Notes: generated from the sequence alone by a model not told the origin. Positions 45,766-54,912 are shown, counted from the first letter of the stretch. The stretch is DNA of 64,000 bases from a bacterium A37T11 (GCA_900109895.1 FOBR01000022.1:38934-102933); one strand, 5' to 3'. Translations and numbers: made by a program.

Positions 45766-46950
45766 ATGAAGAAAAAAGTCGTATTAGCATTCAGCGGAGG
45801 TCTCGACACCTCATTTTGTTGTATTTATCTGGCCCAGGACAGAGGGCTTGAAGTGCATTCGGTTATTGTAAACACCGGTGGTTTTTCACTGGATGAACTG
45901 GAACAAATTGAAAAACGAGCCTATGAATTGGGAGTAGCCTCCCACGCTACGGTTGATGAGACCGATCACTATTATAACGACAGCATTAAATACCTCATCT
46001 TTGGTAATGTACTAAAAAATGCCACCTATCCATTATCGGTCAGTGCCGAACGGGTGAGCCAGGCTACAGCCATTGCCAACTACGTCAAAAAGATCGGAGC
46101 AGACTATGTTGCCCACGGCAGCACCGGTGCCGGCAACGACCAGGTACGTTTTGATATGATCTTTAATATCCTGATCCCCGAAGTAGAGATCATCACCCCC
46201 ATAAGGGACTTGAAACTGAGCCGGGAGGCCGAAATTACTTACCTAAAAGACCACGGTGTGGAATACAGCGCCGAACGGGCAAAATACTCGATTAACAAAG
46301 GAATCTGGGGAACCTCAGTGGGAGGCAAGGAGACCCTCACTTCCAATGAAACCCTGCCCGAAAGCGCATGGCCTACCCAAATATCTGAAAGCGGAAGCCG
46401 GCGGATCACCATCGGATTTGAAAAAGGAGAGCCCATATCACTGGACGGCCAGTACCTGGGCCCAGTCAAAACAATCCAACAGTTGCAGGCCATCGCGCAA
46501 CCATATGGCATCGGGCGGGATATCCATGTGGGTGATACCATTATTGGCATCAAAGGCCGGGTAGGTTTTGAAGCAGCAGCACCCATTATCCTCATCAAAG
46601 CCCACCACACCCTTGAAAAACACACCCTAACCAAGTGGCAGCTAAGCTGGAAAGATCAGCTCGCCGCCTTCTATGGTAATTGGCTGCACGAAGGACAATT
46701 CCACGACCCCATCATGCGCGATATCGAAGCCTTTTTGCAAAGCACCCAGGAAACAGTGACAGGAGAGGTGTATGTAGAATTACACCCTTATCGTTACCAA
46801 ATTATTGGCATCCAATCAGACCACGACCTTATGTCCAATAAATTTGGAACGTATGGTGAAATGAACAATTCCTGGACCGGTGAAGATGTTAAAGGATTCT
46901 CGAAGATTTTTGGGAACCAGGTGATGATATGGCATAAAGTAAATAAGTAA
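45766..46950 (+). CDS. argG: Argininosuccinate synthase
   Basis: 394-aa ATP-dependent ligase joining citrulline and aspartate. N-terminal ATP loop KVVLAFSGGLDTSFCCIYL (the PP-loop SGGLDTS), ADYVAHGSTGAGNDQVRFD, and YSINKGIWGTSVGGKET are diagnostic. Length is normal. It lies downstream of the GNAT gene across a repeat-rich 146-bp gap; argC follows after 91 bp. Confidence 0.95.
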   Translation: MKKKVVLAFSGGLDTSFCCIYLAQDRGLEVHSVIVNTGGFSLDELEQIEKRAYELGVASHATVDETDHYYNDSIKYLIFGNVLKNATYPLSVSAERVSQATAIANYVKKIGADYVAHGSTGAGNDQVRFDMIFNILIPEVEIITPIRDLKLSREAEITYLKDHGVEYSAERAKYSINKGIWGTSVGGKETLTSNETLPESAWPTQISESGSRRITIGFEKGEPISLDGQYLGPVKTIQQLQAIAQPYGIGRDIHVGDTIIGIKGRVGFEAAAPIILIKAHHTLEKHTLTKWQLSWKDQLAAFYGNWLHEGQFHDPIMRDIEAFLQSTQETVTGEVYVELHPYRYQIIGIQSDHDLMSNKFGTYGEMNNSWTGEDVKGFSKIFGNQVMIWHKVNK

Positions 46951-47041
46951 TAGGTTTTACGTTTTAAGTTTCCTGTGTAGTTTAAAAAGGGGAAAGTTAA
47001 AAGTTTGAAGCTTTAAGCGGGAAGCTTAAGAAGTTCGTGAG

Positions 47042-48070
47042 ATGAAGGAAAAAATAAAAGTAGGGATCATTGGGTCGGCAGGGTATACTGGTGGGGAGTT
47101 GTTGCGGTTGCTGGTATTTCATCCGCAGGTGGAGATTGTGTTTGCGCATAGTAGCAGCAATGCTGGCAAGTGCATTTCCGATGTGCATACTGACCTGCTG
47201 GGTGATACCGATTTGCTGTTCAGTGCAACCACAACGCCTGAAATCGACGTATTGTTCCTTTGCGTGGGGCATGGGGATGCCCGGAAATACCTGGATGCGA
47301 ATCCAGTTGCGCCACACATTAAGATCATAGACCTGAGCCAGGACTACCGGCTGAAAGCCAATACGGAATATCAGGGCAAACACTTTGTATATGGCCTGCC
47401 CGAGCTGAACCGGGAACAAATTCAGCAAGCATCCTATATTGCCAATCCAGGTTGTTTTGCCACAACGATCCAACTAGGTTTGCTGCCATTGGCGTCTGTT
47501 GGCCTTTTAATAGGTGATATCCATACCAATGCCACCACCGGATCTACCGGTGCGGGGCAAAGCCTCACGGCTACCAGCCATTTCAGCTGGCGGAACAACA
47601 ACCTTTCGGCATATAAGATCTTTAATCATCAGCATCTGCAGGAGATCAGCGAGTCGTTGGAACAATTGCAGCCTGGTTTCCTGCCCTCATCCGACAATGG
47701 GGAAACCCTCATGGAGCGGGCAGCCAGTAAGATCCACTTCGTGCCGCAGCGAGGAGATTTCACCCGGGGTATCTTTGCCATCAGTTATTTGGATAGCTCC
47801 CTTACGTTGGAAGAAGCCTATCAGCTTTACGAAAATTATTACGCTTCAGCGCCCTTTACCCATATCAGTAAAGTCAACATTGACCTAAAGCAGGTCGTCA
47901 ATACCAACAAATGCATCATCCACTTGGAAAAACACGGCAAGCAACTGCTGGTCATCAGTATGACTGACAACCTGCTTAAAGGTGCCAGCGGACAGGCGGT
48001 GCAAAATATGAATTTGGCCTTTGGTCTGGAAGAAACAATTGGATTAAAACTTAAGGCTGCAGCCTTTTAA
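47042..48070 (+). CDS. argC: N-acyl-gamma-glutamyl-phosphate reductase
   Basis: 342-aa NADPH-dependent reductase, third step of arginine synthesis. Rossmann start KVGIIGSAGYTGGELLRLL, active-site cysteine in YIANPGCFATTIQLGLLPL, and the GSTGAGQSLTATSHFSWRN loop plus VPQRGDFTRGIFA fit ArgC. If the pathway uses succinylated intermediates (see argF'), the substrate would be N-succinyl-glutamyl phosphate. argD begins 11 bp later. Confidence 0.94.
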   Translation: MKEKIKVGIIGSAGYTGGELLRLLVFHPQVEIVFAHSSSNAGKCISDVHTDLLGDTDLLFSATTTPEIDVLFLCVGHGDARKYLDANPVAPHIKIIDLSQDYRLKANTEYQGKHFVYGLPELNREQIQQASYIANPGCFATTIQLGLLPLASVGLLIGDIHTNATTGSTGAGQSLTATSHFSWRNNNLSAYKIFNHQHLQEISESLEQLQPGFLPSSDNGETLMERAASKIHFVPQRGDFTRGIFAISYLDSSLTLEEAYQLYENYYASAPFTHISKVNIDLKQVVNTNKCIIHLEKHGKQLLVISMTDNLLKGASGQAVQNMNLAFGLEETIGLKLKAAAF

Positions 48071-48081
48071 AAAAATTAACG

Positions 48082-49212
48082 ATGAACTTATTCGACGTAT
48101 ATCCATTATTCCCAATAGAAATTGTGAAGGCGCTTGGTAGTGCTCTTTGGGATAAAGATGGCAATGAATACCTGGACCTTTATGGAGGTCATGCCGTTAT
48201 TTCTATTGGTCATACCCACCCGCGCTATGTGCAGCGGGTTACTGATCAGCTTAACAAGATCGGTTTTTACTCTAATTCTATTGAAAATCCGCTGCAAGTG
48301 CAGTTGGCATCTTTGCTGGGCAAAGTATCCGGCAAGGAAGATTATCAACTGTTCCTGTGTAATTCAGGGGCGGAAGCCAATGAAAATGCGCTGAAGCTGG
48401 CCTCTTTTTATAACGGACGGAAAAAAGTGATCGCTTTTACCGGGGCTTTTCATGGTAGGACGTCTCTGGCAGTGGCGGCTACACACAATCCCAAGATCGT
48501 GGCACCGGTCAATGAAACTGAAAATGTTATCTTCCTGCCGTTTAATGACGAGGAAGCCCTCGAAAAAGCGTTTGCCGATTATGGAGAAGAGATTTCGTCG
48601 GTTATTATTGAAGGTATCCAAGGCGTCGGCGGTATTCAGGTGGCAAGCATCTCCTTTTTACAAAAGATCCGTACACTCACCAAGCAGTACAATGCCGTAT
48701 ATATTGCAGATGCTGTACAATGTGGGTACGGACGGTCGGGCCGGTTCTATTCACACGATTATGCCGATGTCAATGCCGATATCTATAGCATGGCCAAAGG
48801 CATGGGCAACGGATTTCCGATAGGCGGCATTTCCATCGCCCCACACATCAAGCCATGGGCAGGCATGCTGGGCACCACCTTCGGGGGTAATTATCTGGCC
48901 TGCGCTGCGGCTTTGGCTGTATTGGAAATCCTTGAAGAAGAAAAGCTAATGGAAAATGCGAAACAAATAGGTGATTATCTGAAGCTCGAAATAGCTGGTT
49001 TTAATAACATCAATGAAGTGAGGGGCCGGGGATTGATGATCGGGATAGACCTTCCGGAAGAAATGAAAGATCTCCGCAAAAATCTTTTATTTAAACACCG
49101 TATTTTTACCGGCGAAGCCAAGCCATACATGATCCGCTTGCTTCCAGCGCTTAGCTTAAGCAAGGAACACGCAGATCACTTTTTGGAAGCCATGTATGAG
49201 GAAATAAAATGA
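48082..49212 (+). CDS. argD: N-acylornithine aminotransferase
   Basis: 376-aa PLP-dependent class III aminotransferase converting N-acylglutamate semialdehyde to N-acylornithine. Marks: LYGGHAVISIGHTHPRYV, FCNSGAEANENALKLA-type region (LFLCNSGAEANENALKLAS), FTGAFHGRTSLAVAATH, the aspartate in YIADAVQCGYGRSGRFY and the PLP lysine in YSMAKGMGNGFPIGG. Embedded in the operon between argC and argF', so the arginine role is well supported. Confidence 0.92.
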   Translation: MNLFDVYPLFPIEIVKALGSALWDKDGNEYLDLYGGHAVISIGHTHPRYVQRVTDQLNKIGFYSNSIENPLQVQLASLLGKVSGKEDYQLFLCNSGAEANENALKLASFYNGRKKVIAFTGAFHGRTSLAVAATHNPKIVAPVNETENVIFLPFNDEEALEKAFADYGEEISSVIIEGIQGVGGIQVASISFLQKIRTLTKQYNAVYIADAVQCGYGRSGRFYSHDYADVNADIYSMAKGMGNGFPIGGISIAPHIKPWAGMLGTTFGGNYLACAAALAVLEILEEEKLMENAKQIGDYLKLEIAGFNNINEVRGRGLMIGIDLPEEMKDLRKNLLFKHRIFTGEAKPYMIRLLPALSLSKEHADHFLEAMYEEIK

Positions 49213-49234
49213 GTTGCTTATAACTTAAAAAAAA

Positions 49235-50245
49235 ATGGATCAATTTTTTTCAGTACAAGACGTAGACAATTTAGAGGAGATCGTAGCAGAAGCATTGGCG
49301 CTTAAAGCTAATCCATATGCATATAAGGAGTTGGGCAAAAATAAAATGTTGGGGCTGGTGTTCCTTAACCCGAGTCTGCGGACGCGCCTCAGTACCCAAA
49401 AAGCAGCCATTAATCTGGGTATGGAGGTAATGGTCATGAACATGGATAAAGACGGCTGGGCCCTGGAAACCCGAGATGGCGTGGTTATGAATGGCACAAC
49501 CGTAGAGCACATCCGCGAAGCAGCAGCGGTAATGGGGAGTTATTGCGATATTTTGGGCATCCGTTCTTTTCCGGGGCTCAAAGACCGCGATGAAGATTAT
49601 AGCGAAGACCTGTTCAAAAAATTTAGAAAATATGCTGCCGTACCCGTGATTAGCCTGGAGACAGGTACCCGGCATCCGCTGCAAAGCCTTACAGACTTGA
49701 TTACCATCTCTGAACATACCGCTTTAACATCGGGCGAAATTGAAGATCACTTAACCAGCATACCGGGCAAACCTAAGGTTGTTTTGACCTGGGCACCCCA
49801 CATCAAACCTCTTCCCCAGGCTGTACCCAATTCATTTGCAGAATGGATGAGCCGTGCCCAGGCTGAAGGATTGGTTGATTTTACCATTACCCATCCAAAA
49901 GGCTATGAATTGGACCCCCAATTTACCCAAGGGGCTTACATCACCCACCAGCAGGATGAAGCCCTGAAAGGAGCAGATTTTGTCTATGTAAAAAACTGGT
50001 CAAGCTATAGCGACTACGGGAAGATCCTGACTGACGGAGAGGGGTGGATGCCGACCAATGCCAAATTAGGACTAACGAATGACGCGATGATCATGCATTG
50101 TCTGCCAGTAAGGCGCGATCTGGAATTGGCCTCAGAAGTTTTGGACGGTCCAAATTCATTAGTCATTCAGGAAGCTGGAAACAGGCTTTGGGCAGCACAG
50201 GCGGTTTTGAAAAGGATGCTTGAAAGCTTAAAGCGAAAAGGATAA
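49235..50245 (+). CDS. argF': N-acylornithine carbamoyltransferase (probably N-succinylornithine)
   Basis: 336-aa transcarbamylase of the acetyl/succinyl-ornithine branch, not ordinary ornithine carbamoyltransferase. The carbamoyl phosphate motif is FLNPSLRTRLSTQKAA (S-x-R-T-R), with TRHPLQSLTDL and HCLPVRRDLELA; VLTWAPHIKPLPQAVPNSFA is typical of this branch. Residue 90, in NGTTVEHIREA, is Val. By recalled alignment the Bacteroides fragilis succinylornithine enzyme has Pro90 and the Xanthomonas acetylornithine enzyme Glu92 here; small residues favour succinyl substrates. The product would be N-acylcitrulline, deacylated by argE downstream. Confidence 0.88.
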   Translation: MDQFFSVQDVDNLEEIVAEALALKANPYAYKELGKNKMLGLVFLNPSLRTRLSTQKAAINLGMEVMVMNMDKDGWALETRDGVVMNGTTVEHIREAAAVMGSYCDILGIRSFPGLKDRDEDYSEDLFKKFRKYAAVPVISLETGTRHPLQSLTDLITISEHTALTSGEIEDHLTSIPGKPKVVLTWAPHIKPLPQAVPNSFAEWMSRAQAEGLVDFTITHPKGYELDPQFTQGAYITHQQDEALKGADFVYVKNWSSYSDYGKILTDGEGWMPTNAKLGLTNDAMIMHCLPVRRDLELASEVLDGPNSLVIQEAGNRLWAAQAVLKRMLESLKRKG

Positions 50246-50253
50246 AAGAAATA

Positions 50254-51036
50254 ATGTTGTATATAATAAAAATAGGGGGGAATATTATTGACAGTCCGGC
50301 TGCTTTAGGTCGGTTTGTGGCAGATTTTTCCCTGCTGCCGGGTGATAAGATCCTGGTACATGGGGGTGGCAAAATTGCTACCCAGGTGGCTTCGGATCTT
50401 GGGATCGCGGCAAAACTTGTAGATGGCCGGCGAATTACCGATGAGGCCATGTTGCGGGTGGTGACCATGGTTTATGCAGGGTTGGCTAGCAAAGACATTG
50501 TGGCCCGATTGCAAGCCTTGGGGGTTGATGCCATCGGGCTAAGTGGCGCTGATGCCAATAGCATTCGTACGGTTAAACGTCCAGTTAAGGACATCGATTA
50601 TGGGTTTGTGGGCGATATAGAAGAAGATTCGGTTAATGTACAGGCCATCGAAACATTGCTTAAAGCTGGTTTTACGCCGGTTTTTTCTGCCATTACACAT
50701 GACGGGAATGGGCAGCTACTGAATACCAATGCCGATACCATTGCCTCTGCATTGTCCATTGCTTTGTCTAAATCCTATGAGACTTCCTTGGTTTATTGTT
50801 TTGAAAAGAAAGGCGTGCTCAGGGATGTCAATGACGAAAATTCTGTGGTGAGGGAGATCCGTGAAGATGATGTGGACCAACTTATTGAAAAAGGCATCGT
50901 AGCTGGCGGTATGATTCCCAAGCTGCATAATGCCTTTCAGGCTATCAACAGTGGGGTTAAAGATGTCTACATTGGTCATGCCGATGAACTTGAACTATTA
51001 AAAACACAATCGTTCGGTACACGGATGCTGAAATAA
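50254..51036 (+). CDS. argB: N-acylglutamate kinase
   Basis: 260-aa amino-acid-kinase-family enzyme, second step of arginine synthesis. N-terminal LYIIKIGGNIIDSPA, ILVHGGGKIATQVASDLG, and the C-terminal GIVAGGMIPKLHNAFQAI are diagnostic. It starts 8 bp after argF'. Feedback sensitivity to arginine cannot be judged reliably from what is visible. Confidence 0.94.
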   Translation: MLYIIKIGGNIIDSPAALGRFVADFSLLPGDKILVHGGGKIATQVASDLGIAAKLVDGRRITDEAMLRVVTMVYAGLASKDIVARLQALGVDAIGLSGADANSIRTVKRPVKDIDYGFVGDIEEDSVNVQAIETLLKAGFTPVFSAITHDGNGQLLNTNADTIASALSIALSKSYETSLVYCFEKKGVLRDVNDENSVVREIREDDVDQLIEKGIVAGGMIPKLHNAFQAINSGVKDVYIGHADELELLKTQSFGTRMLK

Positions 51037-51073
51037 TTTATTCTAATCAGTTAAATACACAAAAACGTATATT

Positions 51074-51877
51074 ATGAGTAAAATAGCCATCATCGGAAGC
51101 GGAAATATTGGATTGTCATTGGCAAGGGGCCTGGTCAGCAAAAATTATTGCCAGCCATCTGATATAATCCTCACGCGGCGCAACATTAAAAACATGGAGG
51201 ATGAGCGTTCCCAAGGCTTCCAAACGAGTGAAGATAATAATGAAGCGGCCAAAAATGCACATATAATCGTGCTGGCCGTATTGCCGCAACAATTAAAAAA
51301 AGTATTGGAGCAAATAGCTCATTCCATTGATCCTAGCAAACATTTGGTAGTTTCGGTGGCATCAGGGGTGAGTTGTGCCGATGTCAGGAAAAGCCTCAGC
51401 GAGGATGTCGAGGTTATCCGCGCGATGCCCAATACAGCCATCGCCATCGGTCAGTCCATGACCTGTGTAGCCAGTGACCATGCCAGCTCGTCCAATTTAT
51501 CTGAAGTAACCCGACTTTTTGAAACCGTAGGATCAGTTGTCGTCATCAATGAAGATCTCATGACTGCTGCCACCGCATTGTGCGCCTGTGGTATTGCTTT
51601 TTTCCTGCGCAGTATCCGGGCAGCCTCCCAAGGAGGGGTAGAAATCGGTTTCCATGCCCACGATGCCCTCAAAATGGCTGTCCAGACCGCCAAAGGAGCC
51701 GCAGACCTACTGCTGCTTCATCAAAGCCACCCCGAAAGTGAGATCGACAAAGTCACCTCGCCCAAAGGCTGTACCATCGCCGGTTTAAATGAAATGGAAC
51801 ATAATGGGTTTAGCTCATCGCTTATAAAAGGAATCAAACTTTCAGCTTTAAAAGCGGGAGAACTTTATAAGGACTGA
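51074..51877 (+). CDS. proC: Pyrroline-5-carboxylate reductase
   Basis: 267-aa NAD(P)H-dependent enzyme making proline from pyrroline-5-carboxylate. Rossmann start KIAIIGSGNIGLSLARGL, HIIVLAVLPQQLKKVLEQ, VIRAMPNTAIAIGQSM and the C-terminal VTSPKGCTIAGLNEME. Its place among arg genes links proline and arginine synthesis from glutamate. The inserted four-helix-bundle cassette starts about 10 bp after the stop. Confidence 0.93.
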   Translation: MSKIAIIGSGNIGLSLARGLVSKNYCQPSDIILTRRNIKNMEDERSQGFQTSEDNNEAAKNAHIIVLAVLPQQLKKVLEQIAHSIDPSKHLVVSVASGVSCADVRKSLSEDVEVIRAMPNTAIAIGQSMTCVASDHASSSNLSEVTRLFETVGSVVVINEDLMTAATALCACGIAFFLRSIRAASQGGVEIGFHAHDALKMAVQTAKGAADLLLLHQSHPESEIDKVTSPKGCTIAGLNEMEHNGFSSSLIKGIKLSALKAGELYKD

Positions 51878-51886
51878 TATATTTAC

Positions 51887-52384
51887 GATTTACGATTTAC
51901 GAATAGAATTGTGATTTAAGATTTAAGCAATGAATATTTATCCAGAGAATGAAAAGAAAAACATTTTATTGAAACGAACGAAGGATTTTTTGATCTCTGT
52001 TGGTAAACTTATTCAATCATTGCCCTATAATATTATTAATAAAAATTATTCAAATCAACTGATCAGATGTTCAAGTTCAGTTGGGGCAAATTATCGCGCT
52101 GCTTGCAGGGCCAAATCAACGGCAGATTTTATTAATAAACTTAAAATTGTTGAAGAGGAATTGGATGAATCGATGTTTTTTTTGGAATTATTAGTGGAAT
52201 TTAATATTGAATTTAAAGCTCAGATTGATGTTTGCTGGAAAGAAAGCAACGAATTAGTTTCAATCATAGTGGCATCTATAAATACACTTCGTAAGAAAAT
52301 GCTTTAAAAAAATCAAATATGAAAACGATAGTGGTTGTCTATATTTAACATTTTAATTCAGGCAAAATTCGTAAATCGTAAATC
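51887..52384. mobile_element. 498-bp cassette with perfect 18-bp terminal inverted repeats
   Basis: GATTTACGATTTACGAAT at 51887-51904 and its exact reverse complement at 52367-52384 flank the four-helix-bundle gene. The left end is preceded by one more ATTTAC unit, so the repeat is built of GATTTAC heptamers. The right copy ends 2 nt before the argE ATG. No transposase is inside, so it would be a passenger or non-autonomous element. Another copy of the same 18-mer is at 57694-57711. Confidence 0.55.
51930..52307 (+). CDS. Four-helix-bundle protein (S23/IVP family)
   Basis: 125-aa all-helical protein of the four-helix-bundle family first seen in 23S rRNA intervening sequences. Recognisable marks: RTKDFLISVGKLIQSLPYN, QLIRCSSSVGANYRAACRAK (the family core SSxxxNYRAA), FINKLKIVEEELDESMFFLE and NELVSIIVASINTLRKK. 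Function in bacteria is unknown; the fold suggests oligomers that bind nucleic acid or protein. The gene interrupts proC and argE and is enclosed by perfect inverted repeats, which suggests recent insertion. Confidence 0.88.
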   Translation: MNIYPENEKKNILLKRTKDFLISVGKLIQSLPYNIINKNYSNQLIRCSSSVGANYRAACRAKSTADFINKLKIVEEELDESMFFLELLVEFNIEFKAQIDVCWKESNELVSIIVASINTLRKKML

Positions 52385-52386
52385 AT

Positions 52387-53442
52387 ATGTTTGAAGATTA
52401 TATCCAATTGCTCCAATCATTAATCACAGTTGCTTCCTTTAGTAAAGAGGAAAGCAAGACTGCTGCTATTATTGAGCAGTTTTTGCAGGAGCGTGATGTA
52501 TTGACGCAGCGACAAATCAATAACGTATGGGCATATAACCGGCATTACGATAAAAATAAGCCTACCATTTTACTTAATTCGCATCACGATACGGTTAAAC
52601 CCAATAGCGGTTATACCCGTGATCCATTTGCAGCGACCATCGAGGAAGGGCTGTTGTATGGTTTGGGTAGTAATGATGCTGGTGGCCCTTTGGTATCCCT
52701 CATTGCAACATTTCTTCATTTTTATGACCAGGAAGACCTTAAATATAATCTTTGCCTTGCTGCCACGGCCGAAGAAGAGATATCGGGCAAAAACGGCATT
52801 GAGTTGATCCTGCCAGAGCTGGGGTTACTTGATTTTGCCATTGTAGGTGAGCCAACGCAAATGCAGCTGGCCATTGCCGAGCGGGGGCTTATGGTGCTGG
52901 ATTGTACCGCTCACGGTCGTGCCGGGCATGCCGCTCGGGAAGAGGGGGATAATGCCATTTATAAAGCATTGAAGGCTATCGCCTGGTTTCAGGAATATCG
53001 ATTTCCAAAAGAATCAGCGCTTTTTGGTCCGGTTAAAATGAGTGTGACGGTCATTCATGCGGGCTCACAGCACAATGTAGTGCCAGCTACCTGCACGTTT
53101 GTGGTGGATGTAAGGGTGACCGATGCTTACAAGAACGAAGAGGTATTAGAAATAATCCGGCAACATGTGGATGTCGAAGTCGTAGCACGGTCATTGCGTC
53201 TAACTCCGTCGTCGATTGATCCACAACACCCTATCGTGCAAGCCGGTCTGGCTTTAGGACGGCAAACTTATGGTTCACCTACCACCAGCGACCAGGCGCT
53301 GTTAACTATCCCGTCGCTTAAATTAGGCCCTGGCGATTCGGCACGCTCGCACATGGCCGATGAATATATCGGTATTGCTGAAATCGAAGAGGGCATAAGT
53401 CTTTACATCCAACTACTGGAACAGGTGATCTTAGCGGGTTAA
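52387..53442 (+). CDS. argE: M20-family N-acylcitrulline/N-acylornithine deacylase
   Basis: 351-aa zinc-dependent M20 metallo-hydrolase. Metal and catalytic motifs: LLNSHHDTVKPN, YGLGSNDAGGPLVSL, ATAEEEISGKNG (catalytic Glu and metal Glu), VGEPTQMQLAIAERG, dimer-interface AHGRAGHAAREEGDNA, and a final His in DSARSHMADEYI. In this operon it should remove the acyl group from N-acylcitrulline. Its ATG lies 2 nt after an inverted repeat, so its native upstream region may have been replaced. Confidence 0.88.
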   Translation: MFEDYIQLLQSLITVASFSKEESKTAAIIEQFLQERDVLTQRQINNVWAYNRHYDKNKPTILLNSHHDTVKPNSGYTRDPFAATIEEGLLYGLGSNDAGGPLVSLIATFLHFYDQEDLKYNLCLAATAEEEISGKNGIELILPELGLLDFAIVGEPTQMQLAIAERGLMVLDCTAHGRAGHAAREEGDNAIYKALKAIAWFQEYRFPKESALFGPVKMSVTVIHAGSQHNVVPATCTFVVDVRVTDAYKNEEVLEIIRQHVDVEVVARSLRLTPSSIDPQHPIVQAGLALGRQTYGSPTTSDQALLTIPSLKLGPGDSARSHMADEYIGIAEIEEGISLYIQLLEQVILAG

Positions 53443-54228
53443 TTGATGGCTGAATAGCCAGGACAGGAAATCGTGTTCCGCAAAAGCATAGTCCCAACTT
53501 TTATGGTCTGCATAGGGATAGAGGTTGAAGCGTGGGTTAGCCCCCAGTTCTTTTAAGCGTTCCATAATACGTATCGAATTTTCGGGTAAAACCACCACAT
53601 CCTTTTCTCCGTGGAAGATCCAGAGAGGCACCTTTCGGTATTTTTTAACGTTATTCAGATTATCTGCCCCGCAAATAGCAAAAGCGGCCGCAAAAATTTT
53701 GGGTTTGCGACGCAGCATTTCGTAGGTTCCCATGGCACCCATAGATAGCCCGCCAATATACACCCGGTTTTTATCGACCGACTTATCCGCCAGCCAAACC
53801 TTTATAAGCTTTGTGAGGAGAGCCATCGGTTTTGTGGGTTTGCCGCCCTCCTTAAAGAAAAAATCCCGCTTTCCGTATGCATTGGTCTTAATATCCACGT
53901 TGCTCCAACTGCTGTTTAAAGGGCATTGCGGGAAAATGACAATGGCCGGATACTTTTGCCTTATTGAATCGCGAAGAAATAATTCGCTTCCATGTTTTAA
54001 CTGGGCGAGATTGTCTGTACCCCTTTCTCCAGAACCATGTAAAACAAACAATATGGGGTATTTTATGGACGGGTCGTATCTTTCAGGGTATAAAATACGG
54101 TAGCGCAGCGTATCGAGTTTCACAATATACTCTTTAGCAATAAAGCCAATCCCGGTAAGTTGCCCCATGCAATTTAACGATAAGGACATTATAAAACAAA
54201 GTACCCCCAAATATCTTTTCATTTCCAA
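53431..54228 (-). CDS. Exported alpha/beta hydrolase (esterase-like)
   Basis: 265-aa hydrolase with a signal peptide (YLGVLCFIMSLSLNCMG). Oxyanion region LFVLHGSGERGTDNLAQLKH, nucleophile in YIGGLSMGAMGTYEMLRR (GxSxG), acid in WIFHGEKDVVVLPENS and a late histidine in PYADHKSWDYAF. Closest in look to the dienelactone hydrolase/PHB depolymerase-like carboxylesterases. Substrate unknown. Convergent with argE, overlapping its 3' end by 12 bp. Confidence 0.85.
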   Translation of the reverse strand: MEMKRYLGVLCFIMSLSLNCMGQLTGIGFIAKEYIVKLDTLRYRILYPERYDPSIKYPILFVLHGSGERGTDNLAQLKHGSELFLRDSIRQKYPAIVIFPQCPLNSSWSNVDIKTNAYGKRDFFFKEGGKPTKPMALLTKLIKVWLADKSVDKNRVYIGGLSMGAMGTYEMLRRKPKIFAAAFAICGADNLNNVKKYRKVPLWIFHGEKDVVVLPENSIRIMERLKELGANPRFNLYPYADHKSWDYAFAEHDFLSWLFSHQLTR

Positions 54229-54369
54229 CGGTAAATCTTTTAAATTGCATCATGGCAAAGAGCCAATTGCAAACCTAAAACAAAATTTGAATGCATGCAA
54301 CATTTTATTTTTAACAGCGTCTATTGGGAAAGGTTAAAGCGGAAAGCTTAACGCTTAAAAAATATAGAT

Positions 54370-54912
54370 TTGGAGGAAGCGGTATTCAGGGATCAGCATT
54401 ATGAACTGGTGGCGTCCTGTAAAAAGGGCGATCGCAAGGCGCAGGCAAAATTATATAACCTGTATGCCAAAGCCATGTATAATACGGCCCTGCGTATTGT
54501 GGGCGACACAGCTGAGGCAGCTGATGTATTGCAGGACTCTTTTATTGACGCTTTCAGCCGTTTGGACAATTTTAGGCAAGAGAGTACTTTTGGCCTATGG
54601 ATGAAACAGATCGTCGTGAACAGGGCCATTTCAGCCTTGCGCAAACGTCGGATGGAGTTTGTCGAAATAGATGATCACTTAGATCTGGTAGCTGAAGATG
54701 AAGAGATAAATGATTTAGAAGGAGAAGTGACCCGGATAAAAGAAGCAATTGCAAAATTGCCGGAGGGGTATAGGGTCGTATTGTCTTTGTATTTGCTTGA
54801 AGGGTATGATCATGAAGAAATAGCCCATATCTTGCAGATCAGTGAGGGTACATCGCGAAGCCAGTTTATACGGGGAAAACGAAAACTGCTGGCGAGTTTA
54901 AAAGCGTTTTAA
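54370..54912 (+). CDS. ECF-type RNA polymerase sigma factor
   Basis: 180-aa sigma-70-family factor with region 2 (~residues 10-85: KAQAKLYNLYAKAMYNTALR, DVLQDSFIDAFSRLDNFR) and region 4 (~115-175: IKEAIAKLPEGYRVVLSLYL, EGYDHEEIAHILQISEGTSR). The only plausible start is TTG at 54370, since the frame closes at 54349; that TTG is also the end of a perfect -7-like TAGATTTG at 54365-54372, so either the promoter match is chance or the message is leaderless. It heads a three-gene set with a membrane protein (11-bp gap) and an adhesin-like protein. Confidence 0.9.
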   Translation: MEEAVFRDQHYELVASCKKGDRKAQAKLYNLYAKAMYNTALRIVGDTAEAADVLQDSFIDAFSRLDNFRQESTFGLWMKQIVVNRAISALRKRRMEFVEIDDHLDLVAEDEEINDLEGEVTRIKEAIAKLPEGYRVVLSLYLLEGYDHEEIAHILQISEGTSRSQFIRGKRKLLASLKAF

